DNA of 11,125 bases from an uncultured Oscillospiraceae bacterium (GCA_902465325.1 CABQMV010000066.1:1-11125), one strand, 5' to 3'. Shown: positions 1-7,859, counted from the stretch's first letter. The notes: generated from the sequence alone by a model not told the origin. Numbers and translations are program-made.

Positions 1-2
1 CC

Positions 3-422
3 CGAAGCATCGCCTCTGCCTATGTTGACAAAAATGCGCCTGAGGATACGGTGATCAATGTCCCCGTTATTGGAAAGGTTGCCGCAGGCTCTCCCATACT
101 GGCCACTGAAAATCAGGAAAGAACATTCCCGATCCCCAGCGATTTTGCCCCCGGCCACGAGGTATTTATGCTGAAGGTACAGGGCGACAGTATGATTGAA
201 ATCGGTATTTTAGACGGTGACTATGTACTGGTGCAGCGCCAGTCTGCGGCAAAGGACGGTGAAGTCATTGTCGCTTTGATCGGAGAGGAAGCCACTGTAA
301 AGACGTTTTATAAAGAGCGGGACTGTTTCCGTCTGCAGCCGGAAAACCGCTGTCTGAAAGCAATTTATACCAAAGAATTAATTATTCTCGGAAAGGTAGT
401 CGGCGTTTTCCGAAAGATGTGA
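3..422 (+). CDS. lexA: LexA SOS repressor, C-terminal part (5' end outside window)
   Basis: LexA represses SOS genes and cleaves itself when RecA filaments form on damaged DNA. The frame is open to the left edge, so the N-terminal DNA-binding domain lies outside; 139 residues are visible. They form the S24 peptidase domain. The cleavage site is Ala28-Gly29 (in VAAGSP), the nucleophile is Ser63 (in QGDSM), and the general base is Lys100 (in ATVKTF). The spacings Gly-34-Ser and Ser-37-Lys equal those of E. coli LexA (G85, S119, K156), so the domain looks intact and active. A GTG at 51 is an internal valine codon and not the start, because the upstream codons continue the LexA hinge. Its promoter and any SOS box are off-window. 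The 3' end overlaps miaA, which runs the opposite way, by 45 bases. Other S24 proteins (UmuD, phage repressors) are possible, but LexA fits best. Confidence 0.93.
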   Translation, partial: RSIASAYVDKNAPEDTVINVPVIGKVAAGSPILATENQERTFPIPSDFAPGHEVFMLKVQGDSMIEIGILDGDYVLVQRQSAAKDGEVIVALIGEEATVKTFYKERDCFRLQPENRCLKAIYTKELIILGKVVGVFRKM

Positions 423-1385
423 CAAAATAGCAGAAACCATGTCGGTTTTTTTCTGCTGTTGAATCCATTTTACCCACGGCCATTTACGCAGCCAGGTCAT
501 TTGCCTTTTGGCATATTTTCTGGTTGCTTTTTTGATTGCCTCTGCCAGTTCTTCCCGGCCCATTTCACCCCGTAAATAAGCAAGTGTTTCTTTGTAGCCG
601 ATTGCCTGTGCGGCTGTCCTAGACAGTGTCTGCCCATGAAGCCTGCACAGCTCCGTCACCTCCCTGACCTCTTCAATCAGGCCATCCTCCATCATTTGAT
701 CCACCCGGCGATTGATCCGTTCACACAGTGCTTGCCTTTCTGTTTCAACGGCAAACACCTGCGCCCGCAGAAAAGAACCGGCCTGCTTCGACGCTCTGTT
801 TCTTTCCTGCTGTGTCTGTCCAGTAAGCCGATACAGCTCTACAGCCCGGAGCAGCCGCTTGGTGTTGTTTCTATGAATTTTTTCCGCGGCAAGAGGATCC
901 TTTTCAGCCAGATAGGCATAGAGGGAATCCACCCCCTCCTGCGTGGCCGCTGTACGTCTCAGCTCTTCGGAAAGCGCAGGGTCAGAGGAAGCCGTCTCCT
1001 TATAAGAATAGCCCTCTATGAGAGAAGTCACATACAGGCCTGTACCCCCTACAAAAATGGGAAGCTTTCCGGCCGAAGCAACCTGACAAGCAGCTGCCTT
1101 GGCTGCCTCACAGTAATCTGCTACACAAAATTCCTCCCAGGGCTCTACGATATCAATTAGATGGTGGGGAACCTGACTTTGCTCCTCCGCAGTAGCTTTA
1201 GCCGTTCCAATATCCATATGCCGGTAGACCTGCATAGAATCACAGGATAGAATTTCACCGTTTACTGCCTTTGCAATTTCCAGAGAAACTGCCGTTTTTC
1301 CAGAGGCAGTCGGCCCTGTAATCACAAGTGCCCGGATTGGCTCTATAGTTTCACAGTATCCGTTTAAACTTTTTTTCAATGTCAT
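378..1385 (-). CDS. miaA: MiaA, tRNA dimethylallyltransferase
   Basis: MiaA transfers the dimethylallyl group from DMAPP to N6 of A37 in tRNAs that read codons beginning with U, giving i6A37, the substrate of MiaB. The protein has 335 residues. The P-loop GPTASGKT is at 24-31, followed by the family motif CDSMQVYRHMDIGTAK at about 48-63, with the substrate-binding Asp and Thr-rich region. VPHHLID, GGTGLY and NTKRLLRA follow in the expected order. The ATG at 1385 has GGAG ten bases upstream and lies 35 bases inside mutL, so miaA is translationally coupled to mutL. The N-terminus carries about 15 residues before the first strand, more than usual; no better start is visible. The C-terminus is also somewhat long (families run about 300-320), and its last 14 codons are written opposite the end of lexA. 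It is the last gene of the mutSL operon as seen here. Confidence 0.96.
   Translation of the reverse strand: MTLKKSLNGYCETIEPIRALVITGPTASGKTAVSLEIAKAVNGEILSCDSMQVYRHMDIGTAKATAEEQSQVPHHLIDIVEPWEEFCVADYCEAAKAAACQVASAGKLPIFVGGTGLYVTSLIEGYSYKETASSDPALSEELRRTAATQEGVDSLYAYLAEKDPLAAEKIHRNNTKRLLRAVELYRLTGQTQQERNRASKQAGSFLRAQVFAVETERQALCERINRRVDQMMEDGLIEEVREVTELCRLHGQTLSRTAAQAIGYKETLAYLRGEMGREELAEAIKKATRKYAKRQMTWLRKWPWVKWIQQQKKTDMVSAILSHLSENADYLSENN
429..457 (+). terminator. Candidate weak terminator after lexA
   Basis: Seven bases after the lexA stop, AGCAGAAACC and GGTTT...CTGCT can pair around the loop ATGTC, with a run of seven T. A short stem (AAACC with GGTTT) followed by the remaining T would act as a terminator for lexA. 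The alternative long stem uses the T run as a bulge. The stem is short and lies wholly inside the miaA coding region, so this is a weak call made because no better lexA terminator is visible. Confidence 0.25.
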
Positions 1386-3246
1386 TTTTACTGATCTCCA
1401 CTACCAGAGGTCTTCCATGGGGACAGGTGCCCGGCTGATCGGTTACCGCCAAATCCTGCAACAGCTGCAGAATCTCCTCTGCAGTAAGAGCATTATTTCC
1501 CTTGACAGCCGCCTTACAGGCAACGGTATGGAGCCGTTCCTCATTTAAAAGCTCCTCGGGACCGACATTCTCTCCTCTGTCCAGCAAAGCCTCTACCGCT
1601 CCCACAATATCCTGGCCCGCCATTACGGCAGGCACAGCCCGGATAATGATAGAATCCCTTCCAAAAAGCTCTATTTTAAAGCCCAGCCCGCCAATCTTAT
1701 CCGCCGCAGTTTCATAGGCGCTCAGCTCCCCAGGAGGCAGGCGGACAGTAACGGGGGGCAATAGGATCTGAGAAGGCAGGCGCAGATTTTTCCTGGAGGC
1801 CTCCAACAGCCTTTCATACATCAGGCGCTCGTGCGCTGCATGCTGATCCAATAAGTAAACAGACTGTCTGTACTCCAGTACAATATAAGTATTGAGTACC
1901 TGTCCCACCACCCGGGCGTCTATATAAAAGGGATTTAAAATCTTACGGGGCTCTGGCTGCACCGGAATACTCGGCCGCTCCTCTTTTACCGCAGAGCAGG
2001 ACGCTGAGGGGGACAGGTTTGGAGGATCTGCGGGCAGGATCTGCTCTGTCTCAAAAGTCCCTTCCTCCAATCGGGGCTCCTCCAAGATTGGCTTTTCTTT
2101 TTCAAATTCCCATGGCTTCTTAACCGAAGACAGCGCAGGCTTTAAAAAAGGCGCTTCCTTCTCAGACACAGGAGACGGGAAAGAAAAAAGGAGCTCAGAA
2201 GGGGAAAGCCGGCGTTCTTCAAATATCGCCTGAGGCTCCGCGCCCCCTCCTTCATAGGAATGAGAAATATCTGTATAGGGAATTGCCTTGACCAACGCCC
2301 GGAAAATAGCGCCTTCGTCAGAAAAACGCACTTCTGTCTTCGCAGGATGAACATTGACATCCACCATATAGGGGCTCACATTGACGGACAAAACGGCAAA
2401 GGCAAAACGGCCTTTCATAACCATTGTTTTGCAGCCTTCGTCCAGTGCCGCCGTCAGCGCCCTGGATTTAATACATCTGCCATTTACAAAAAAAATCTGC
2501 CTGGAGCGATTACCGCTGGTAGCATCGCCTACGCCGATATAGCCGGATATCTGAATACCGTTTTGCTGATACTGTACCTCCCGAAGGGCATCCGCAACCT
2601 TTCTGCCGTAGATGCTGTAGATCGTACTCTTCAGCTCTCCGTTTCCGGGCGTTCTCAGCAGCTCCGCCCCTCCGCTGATCAGCTGAACCGCTACCTCCGG
2701 ATGCGCCAATGCCAGCTTCTGTAGTACATCACATACATAGCCGGCCTCTGTACTGTCCTTTTTCAAAAATTTATAACGGGCCGGCGTATTATAGAAAAGC
2801 TCTCTCACCACGAAGGTCGTTCCTTCAGCTCCCCCTCTGCTACCTTTTTCCAATACCTTTCCCCCGGCAATGTGTACATAGACCGCCGACTCAGCGCCCC
2901 GAGGCCGGGAAATCAGCTCTACATCACTGACTGCAGCAATGCTGGCCAGTGCCTCACCGCGAAACCCCAGCGTGGTCACAGTCTCTAAATCGTCAGCACA
3001 TCGAATCTTGCTGGTAGCATGTTTATCAAAAGCAAGCACGGCATCGTCTTGGGCAATGCCGCAGCCATTGTCGCTAATACGAATATATTTAATACCGCCC
3101 GCTCTGATTTCTACTGAAACAGAAGTAGCGCCTGCATCAATAGAATTCTCTACCATTTCTTTTACCACCGAAGCGGGTCTCTCAATTACCTCTCCCGCCG
3201 CAATTTTACAGGTGGTGAGCTCATCTAATAATACAATCTGTCCCAT
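1351..3246 (-). CDS. mutL: MutL, DNA mismatch repair endonuclease/ATPase
   Basis: MutL couples mismatch recognition by MutS to strand incision. The N-terminal GHKL ATPase shows motif I with Glu33 (KEMVENSIDAGA), DNGCGI at 59-64 and GFRGEALASIAAVS. An acidic, proline-rich linker spans roughly residues 340-440. The C-terminal dimerisation domain holds the full endonuclease motif DQHA-x2-E-x4-E (467-478), the partner motifs ACKAAVK and CPHGR (608-612), and QILLPP (493-498), which fits the clamp-binding consensus Q-x2-L/I-x-P known from Bacillus MutL. It is therefore of the nicking type found in bacteria without MutH. The ATG has AGAGGTG just upstream, overlapping the mutS stop codon, and only nine bases separate the two genes, so translation is coupled. 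Length 631 is normal. The last 35 bases overlap miaA. Confidence 0.97.
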   Translation of the reverse strand: MGQIVLLDELTTCKIAAGEVIERPASVVKEMVENSIDAGATSVSVEIRAGGIKYIRISDNGCGIAQDDAVLAFDKHATSKIRCADDLETVTTLGFRGEALASIAAVSDVELISRPRGAESAVYVHIAGGKVLEKGSRGGAEGTTFVVRELFYNTPARYKFLKKDSTEAGYVCDVLQKLALAHPEVAVQLISGGAELLRTPGNGELKSTIYSIYGRKVADALREVQYQQNGIQISGYIGVGDATSGNRSRQIFFVNGRCIKSRALTAALDEGCKTMVMKGRFAFAVLSVNVSPYMVDVNVHPAKTEVRFSDEGAIFRALVKAIPYTDISHSYEGGGAEPQAIFEERRLSPSELLFSFPSPVSEKEAPFLKPALSSVKKPWEFEKEKPILEEPRLEEGTFETEQILPADPPNLSPSASCSAVKEERPSIPVQPEPRKILNPFYIDARVVGQVLNTYIVLEYRQSVYLLDQHAAHERLMYERLLEASRKNLRLPSQILLPPVTVRLPPGELSAYETAADKIGGLGFKIELFGRDSIIIRAVPAVMAGQDIVGAVEALLDRGENVGPEELLNEERLHTVACKAAVKGNNALTAEEILQLLQDLAVTDQPGTCPHGRPLVVEISKNDIEKKFKRIL

Positions 3247-3255
3247 ATCGCACCT

Positions 3256-5883
3256 CTACTTTCTCTGCAGCGCCTTCTGCTTTAAGGAATACAGGACATT
3301 CATCGCCTCTATGGGCGTAATGGCCTGGACATCCAAGGTCTTTAATTCTTCCAGAATTTCATCCTGTGAAGCCTGCGTCACCGCGTACTGAAACAGGTCA
3401 ATCTGGCCCCGTCCATTCCGGGAGGCAGTATTTTTATGTCTAGTATTGTTCCGTTCTTTCCTGCTGATATCCTGTTCCTCCAGGGCGGTCAGAATCTCCT
3501 TTGCCCGAATGGTCACCGCTTTAGGAATCCCCGCCAGAGCGGCGACAGATATTCCGTAGCTTCCGTCAGCGCCGCCTCGCTTTACCTTGCGCAGAAATAC
3601 AATCTCATCTCCGTTTTTATGAATCGATACACAGTAATTTTTAACTCCCGGGATTTTTCCCTCCAGCTCCGTCAGCTCATGGTAGTGCGTCGCAAACATG
3701 GTCCGGCTGCCCAGCTGATGAATCACATATTCCAATACCGACCAGGCAATGCTGAGCCCGTCAAAGGTACTGGTGCCCCTTCCGATTTCATCCAGTATCA
3801 GCAGGCTGCGGGGGGTAGCATTCAGAAGGATATTGGCCACCTCACTCATTTCTACCATAAAGGTACTCTGTCCAGACGCCAGATCATCCGAGGCGCCGAC
3901 CCGGGTAAAAAGCTTGTCCACAATACCAATTTTGGCAGAAGCCGCCGGCACAAAGCTGCCGGCCTGAGCCATCAGCACAGCCAGGGCTGTCTGTCTCATA
4001 TAGGTAGACTTACCGGCCATGTTAGGTCCGGTAATAACTAGCAGGCTATTCTCTCCTGTATCTAAAAATACATCGTTTGCCACATATTCTCCGGCGCCCA
4101 CCATTTTTTCTACAACAGGATGTCTGCCCTCCCTGATTACAATTTCAGTTCCGTTGTCCATTTCTGGGCAGCAGTAATTTTCTCTGTCTGCTACCTCCGC
4201 AAACGATGCCAGAACATCAATAGCAGAAAGCATATGGGCTGTCTGCTTGAGTCGGGAAACCTGAGCCGCCACGGTCTCCCGTACTTTTACAAAGATCTCA
4301 TATTCCAGCTTAACAAGCCGGTCCTCGGAACCCAGAATAGAATCCTCCATACTTTTGAGCTCCTCTGTAATATACCGCTCGTTATTGGTAAGCGTCTGTT
4401 TGCGTATGTATCGTTCGGGGACCTGAGCCAAATTGGATTTTGACACCTCTATGTAATAGCCAAATACTTTGTTGTAGCCAATCTTGAGATTCTTAATGCC
4501 TGTAAGCTCCCGTTCCTTCTGCTCCAGCTCTGTCAACCAGTCTTTTCCGTTCTGCGCTACATAGCGGCACTGGTCTACTTCTTCATGGAAGCCCGCCCGA
4601 ATCAGCCCTCCTCCTGTCAGTAAAAGGGGCGGATCATCGGCAATCGCCTGAGTTATCAGGCTGCAGATATCTGTGAGCTCATCCAAGCCTTCATAGATTT
4701 TATCGGAGAGGACGGAAGTACAGTCGGCCAGTACCTTCTTGATATAGGGGATCTGGCTCAGGGATTGACGCAAAGATACCATATCTCTTGCATTCATGGA
4801 GCCCAACACTGCTTTGGCAGTCAGCCGCTCTATATCGTATACACCGCTCAAAAGCTCTCTGAGCTGACTTCGGAGCATAAATTTCTCCTTCAGCTCCGCC
4901 ACACCGCCATGGCGTTCCCCAATGGCCTCCGCATCAATCAAAGGCTGCTCAATCCACTGGCGCAGCAGTCTGCCTCCCATAGAGGTCTCCGTTTTATCCA
5001 AAACCCAGAGCAAGGAGCCCTTTCTCGCCTTTTCCCTGAGAGTCTCTGTAATTTCCAGATTGCGGCGGGAAGCCGCGTCAATGGACATAAACTCATCTGC
5101 CCGGTAAAAGTCAATTTTCAGTATATGATCCAGAGAAGTCTTCTGCGTCTCAGTCATATAGGCCAGCAAAGCACCGGCCGCGTTCACCGAGATATCATAT
5201 TCAGACAGCTTCTGTCCCTTTTCCGTATGGGGAAGCACCAACGCCTTTGCCTTTGAATAATCGAACCGTTCCCCCTCCACAAAGCCTACATAGGCCCCTG
5301 TAATAGCGGCAAGTCTCTTGGCCAGCTCCTCTTTTTGCTCCGCATCGGAATTCACAATAATTTCAGAGGGGTTAAACTTGGCAGTTTCATCCAGCAGCCG
5401 GTTCAGAGTATTTCCTATTGTAAGGGAGGTACAGTGCAGCTCTCCTGTGGAAATATCCGCTGCCGCCACGCCGTAAAGTCCCCGGATACAGTAGACAGAC
5501 AAAATAAAATTATTGGTGTTCTTGCTGAGCATCTGTTCGTCTGTAACCGTGCCCGGCGTATAAATTTTAATAATATCCCGTTTGACAATGCCCACAGCCG
5601 CAGAAGGATCCTCCAGCTGCTCACACACTGCCACTTTATAGCCTCTGGCAATTAAACGGCTGATATAGGAAAGGGCCGCATGATAAGGGACGCCGCACAT
5701 AGGCGCTCTTTTCTCCAAACCGCAGTCTCTTCCGGTTAGGACCAGTTCCAGCTCTCTGGCTGCAATTTCCGCATCCTCAAAAAACATTTCATAAAAGTCT
5801 CCCAGCCGGAAAAACAGAATACAGTCCTTACTCTTTTCTTTAATTTCCAAATACTGCCGCATCATTGGCGTAAGCTCGCCCAT
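3256..5883 (-). CDS. mutS: MutS, DNA mismatch recognition ATPase
   Basis: MutS binds mispaired or looped bases and switches to a sliding clamp on ATP binding. The protein has 875 residues, typical of MutS1. The N-terminal mismatch-reading motif is GDFYE, with Phe30 (stacks on the mismatch) and Glu32. Connector, lever and clamp domains follow (for example YNKVFGYYIEV and TLTNNERYIT). The ATPase has Walker A GPNMAGKST at 619-627, Walker B LLILDEIGRGTSTFDG with Asp698-Glu699, and the ATHYHEL motif. Near the C-terminus QIDLF (827-831) matches the beta-clamp binding consensus. The last residues, around TPIEAMNVLYSLKQKA, form the usual C-terminal helical dimerisation element. The ATG is preceded by a strong GGAGGTG seven bases away. 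It lies 73 bases after the RicA-like gene and directly before mutL. Confidence 0.98.
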   Translation of the reverse strand: MGELTPMMRQYLEIKEKSKDCILFFRLGDFYEMFFEDAEIAARELELVLTGRDCGLEKRAPMCGVPYHAALSYISRLIARGYKVAVCEQLEDPSAAVGIVKRDIIKIYTPGTVTDEQMLSKNTNNFILSVYCIRGLYGVAAADISTGELHCTSLTIGNTLNRLLDETAKFNPSEIIVNSDAEQKEELAKRLAAITGAYVGFVEGERFDYSKAKALVLPHTEKGQKLSEYDISVNAAGALLAYMTETQKTSLDHILKIDFYRADEFMSIDAASRRNLEITETLREKARKGSLLWVLDKTETSMGGRLLRQWIEQPLIDAEAIGERHGGVAELKEKFMLRSQLRELLSGVYDIERLTAKAVLGSMNARDMVSLRQSLSQIPYIKKVLADCTSVLSDKIYEGLDELTDICSLITQAIADDPPLLLTGGGLIRAGFHEEVDQCRYVAQNGKDWLTELEQKERELTGIKNLKIGYNKVFGYYIEVSKSNLAQVPERYIRKQTLTNNERYITEELKSMEDSILGSEDRLVKLEYEIFVKVRETVAAQVSRLKQTAHMLSAIDVLASFAEVADRENYCCPEMDNGTEIVIREGRHPVVEKMVGAGEYVANDVFLDTGENSLLVITGPNMAGKSTYMRQTALAVLMAQAGSFVPAASAKIGIVDKLFTRVGASDDLASGQSTFMVEMSEVANILLNATPRSLLILDEIGRGTSTFDGLSIAWSVLEYVIHQLGSRTMFATHYHELTELEGKIPGVKNYCVSIHKNGDEIVFLRKVKRGGADGSYGISVAALAGIPKAVTIRAKEILTALEEQDISRKERNNTRHKNTASRNGRGQIDLFQYAVTQASQDEILEELKTLDVQAITPIEAMNVLYSLKQKALQRK

Positions 5884-5895
5884 TCAAACACACCT

Positions 5896-5949
5896 CCGAA
5901 TCTATGCTCCCCTGTTACCGCATCTATGGCAAAGCGCCGCTCTCCCCTG
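5896..5949 (-). repeat. Imperfect direct repeat in the leader before mutS
   Basis: The short gap between the RicA-like gene and mutS contains two related units on the - strand. Each has CAGGGGAG followed by CATAGAT(G/T)CGG. In the distal unit (5918-5949) the two parts are separated by 13 bases; in the proximal unit (5896-5914) they are joined directly. The proximal copy leads into the mutS Shine-Dalgarno site. I see no convincing promoter or hairpin in the gap. The repeat could be a chance duplication or a small regulatory leader. Confidence 0.45.
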
Positions 5950-5956
5950 ATTTAAT

Positions 5957-6343
5957 TTAATGGCAGCCGCCGCAGGAATGGCAGTCTCCGCCGCACGATC
6001 CTCCTAACTGTCCGTCTATATAATACTGTAAAATTTCATTTACCGTTTTCATCATGATTTCAAAGCCCTGACGAGCATCAAAATACTGCTTTGTTATCTC
6101 ATAAGCATTCAGCTCATTCTGCTTAGAAAGCAAGGTATCTCTTACGTTCTCCAGACCTTCTTTCGTAATATCCTCTCTACCGGACGCCTTCACCATCTCC
6201 GTCTGAAGCTCTCTGAACTCCCGGATCAGAGTCTGCGCCTTTTCATCTGCCAGTACGGCGCTCTCACTTTCTCTCCAGTGTAAAAATTCTCCGCTCTCGG
6301 CAATCGCCTGACCCAACTGGGTTGCTGCCTCTACATAATCCAT
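5957..6343 (-). CDS. YlbF/YmcA family protein (RicA-like) with cysteine-rich C-terminus
   Basis: This 128-residue protein is of the Com_YlbF type: mostly helical, charged, heptad-like (for example residues 30-85), with the family phrase NEILQYYIDGQLGG near the end. It sits between miaB and mutS, where Bacillus subtilis has ymcA (ricA). There RicA, RicF and RicT form an Fe-S complex that helps RNase Y mature polycistronic mRNAs and affects sporulation, competence and biofilm. The tail holds four cysteines at 117, 121, 124 and 127 (C-x3-C-x2-C-x2-C) plus two histidines, a likely metal or Fe-S ligand set. The start chosen is the ATG at 6343, since AAAGGAG lies eight bases upstream, right after the miaB stop. 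An upstream in-frame ATG at 6385 would run into miaB and has no comparable site. Whether it is the true RicA or a RicF-like paralogue cannot be decided here. Confidence 0.85.
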   Translation of the reverse strand: MDYVEAATQLGQAIAESGEFLHWRESESAVLADEKAQTLIREFRELQTEMVKASGREDITKEGLENVRDTLLSKQNELNAYEITKQYFDARQGFEIMMKTVNEILQYYIDGQLGGSCGGDCHSCGGCH

Positions 6344-6350
6344 TTCCCTA

Positions 6351-6358
6351 TCTCCTTT
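6351..6358 (-). promoter_or_regulatory. Ribosome binding site that sets the RicA-like start
   Basis: AAAGGAGA lies between the miaB stop codon and the ATG at 6343, with about eight bases of spacing. This is the strongest argument for the 128-residue form of the RicA-like protein over the 142-residue form that would overlap miaB. Confidence 0.75.
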
Positions 6359-7794
6359 TATTTCATTTTGCCGCTCAGGGACCATGTGGCCGCCTCGTGG
6401 ATTTCAACTTCGATTATCTCACCGGCAGCATCTCTGTCCCCGGTAAAATTTACAATCTTATTGCCCGTAGTCCGTCCGGTATACCGGGCCGGATTGGTTC
6501 TGCTGCGGCCCTCCGCCAATACCTGAACCGTACGGCCCACAAAGGTCTCATTAATCTCCCGGTCAATACGGTTCTGCAGAGCGAGAAGCCGTTCAAACCG
6601 TTCCTTAGCCACTTCCTCCGGAACCTGATTCTCCCACCGGGCCGCCGGGGTCCCCTGCCGCTTTGAATAGAGAAAGGTAAAGGCCATATCATACCTGACC
6701 TGCGCCATTAAATCCAGCGTCGCCTGGAAATCCTTCTCCGTCTCACCGGGAAAGCCTACAATCACATCTGTTGAAAGGGCAATATCCGGAATCTTTGCTC
6801 TTAACCGCTCTACCAGCTTCAGATACTGCTCCGCTGTATAATGGCGGTTCATTTTCTCTAAAAGCGCAGTACTGCCCGACTGCACCGGAAGATGCAGCTG
6901 TCTGCATATCTGAGGCTGATCTGCCATTACCTGTATCAGGTCCTCTGACAAATCCTTAGGATGAGAAGTCATAAAACGAATCCTCGGAATAGAGGTCTCG
7001 CGGCAGATTGCCTCCAGCAGCTCTGCAAAGGACAGCGCCCGGGACCTGTCCTGCCCATAGGAGTTCACATTCTGTCCCAGCAGTGTAATTTCTTGAATCC
7101 CGTCTGCCTCCAGCGCCCGGACCTCCCGCAAAATATCCCGACTGTCCCGGCTTCTCTCTCTTCCCCGTACATAAGGCACAATACAGTATGAGCAGAAATT
7201 ATTGCAGCCATACATAACCGTTACCCAGGCCTTGAAGTGATCTGCCCGCCGAATGGGGAGCCCCTCTGCTACCCGGCCTTCCAAATGCTCCGTATTATAC
7301 ACAGCTATACACTTTCTGCGGCACTCCAGCAAAAGCTCCGGAAAAGTGTGCAAATTCTGTGTACCGAATACCAGATCAACATTTTTATACTTTTTCTTAA
7401 TGGTTTCTACGATATGGGGCTGCTCCGTCATACAGCCGCACACACAGATCAGCAGCTCCGGATTCAGGAGTTTCGCGGCCTTCAAAGCGCCTAAATGTCC
7501 AAGCACTTTTTCCTCTGCGTTTTCACGGACACAGCAGGTATTGAACAGCACCAGCTGAAAGGTTTCGGGTGCGTGCGCCTCCCAAGGCGCCAGCTCATAT
7601 CCCATTTCTTCCAGCATACCGGCTATTTTCTCAGAATCGTGCTCATTCATCTGACAGCCAAAATTCCGTATACAGCCTAAAGGTCTGCTGCCGGTCTCGC
7701 AGGTAAAGATCCGGTTCATTTCCCGGATTTCTGTCATATATCTGTATTGTTTTTCTATTTCCTCCCTGGAAACAGGGATCGTACTTTCCTTCAA
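6358..7794 (-). CDS. miaB: MiaB, tRNA-2-methylthio-N6-dimethylallyladenosine synthase
   Basis: MiaB is a radical SAM enzyme that inserts sulfur and a methyl group at C2 of i6A37, giving ms2i6A37. Three domains appear in order. The N-terminal UPF0004 domain has auxiliary cluster cysteines Cys47 (FGCQMNEHDS), Cys87 (NTCCVRENAE) and Cys121 (CGCMTEQ). The radical SAM core has Cys197, Cys201 and Cys204 (GCNNFCSYC), followed by VPYVRGRERSR. The C-terminal TRAM domain runs from about residue 405 (RTVQVLAEG to NKIVNFTG). NTCCVRENAE and the RGRERSR phrase are typical of MiaB rather than MtaB or RimO. The start is a TTG codon with AGAGG six bases upstream; the next ATG (codon 20) has no good site. At 478 residues it is slightly longer than E. 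coli MiaB because of an N-terminal extension that I recall from clostridial members. It appears to open the miaB-mutSL-miaA operon. Confidence 0.96.
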   Translation of the reverse strand: MKESTIPVSREEIEKQYRYMTEIREMNRIFTCETGSRPLGCIRNFGCQMNEHDSEKIAGMLEEMGYELAPWEAHAPETFQLVLFNTCCVRENAEEKVLGHLGALKAAKLLNPELLICVCGCMTEQPHIVETIKKKYKNVDLVFGTQNLHTFPELLLECRRKCIAVYNTEHLEGRVAEGLPIRRADHFKAWVTVMYGCNNFCSYCIVPYVRGRERSRDSRDILREVRALEADGIQEITLLGQNVNSYGQDRSRALSFAELLEAICRETSIPRIRFMTSHPKDLSEDLIQVMADQPQICRQLHLPVQSGSTALLEKMNRHYTAEQYLKLVERLRAKIPDIALSTDVIVGFPGETEKDFQATLDLMAQVRYDMAFTFLYSKRQGTPAARWENQVPEEVAKERFERLLALQNRIDREINETFVGRTVQVLAEGRSRTNPARYTGRTTGNKIVNFTGDRDAAGEIIEVEIHEAATWSLSGKMK

Positions 7795-7830
7795 AAAAAT
7801 CCTCTTTCCTGCTGCTTAAATTACTGCTTT

Positions 7831-7859
7831 ATTGTACCAAAAAAGGAGATTTGAAGCAA
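7831..7859 (-). promoter_or_regulatory. Candidate vegetative promoter for the miaB operon
   Basis: On the - strand TTGCTT (7854-7859) and TACAAT (7831-7836) are separated by exactly 17 bases. The -10 matches the sigma-A consensus at five of six positions and the -35 at three of six. Transcription would begin near 7824, giving a leader of about 30 bases to the TTG start of miaB. The sequence lies in the only gap that separates the miaB group from the upstream sigma/winged-helix group. Confidence 0.65.

Noticed and set aside
51..53. GTG as the start of the lexA reading frame
   Set aside because: The frame stays open to the left edge and the upstream residues continue the LexA hinge. The cleavage site lies only about 11 residues after this codon, so a start here would remove the DNA-binding domain.
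636..1160. A 174-codon open frame on the + strand
   Set aside because: It lies entirely antisense to miaA, whose P-loop and family motifs are unambiguous. Its translation shows no recognisable domain.
3436..4041. A 201-codon open frame on the + strand
   Set aside because: It is antisense to the ATPase domain of mutS and resembles no known family; it is a by-product of codon bias.
5262..5271. SOS-box-like CGAACCGTTC
   Set aside because: The two half sites have no four-base spacer as in the Gram-positive LexA box, and the sequence lies inside the mutS coding region far from any start.
5884..5956. Internal promoter for mutS
   Set aside because: A TTGCCA is present on the - strand, but the only -10-like hexamer (TAGATT) is 22 bases away, outside the usable range.
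6344..6385. Upstream ATG for the RicA-like protein
   Set aside because: It would overlap the miaB TRAM domain end, lacks a good ribosome site, and adds residues unlike the family N-terminus. The ATG at 6343 has AAAGGAG at ideal spacing.
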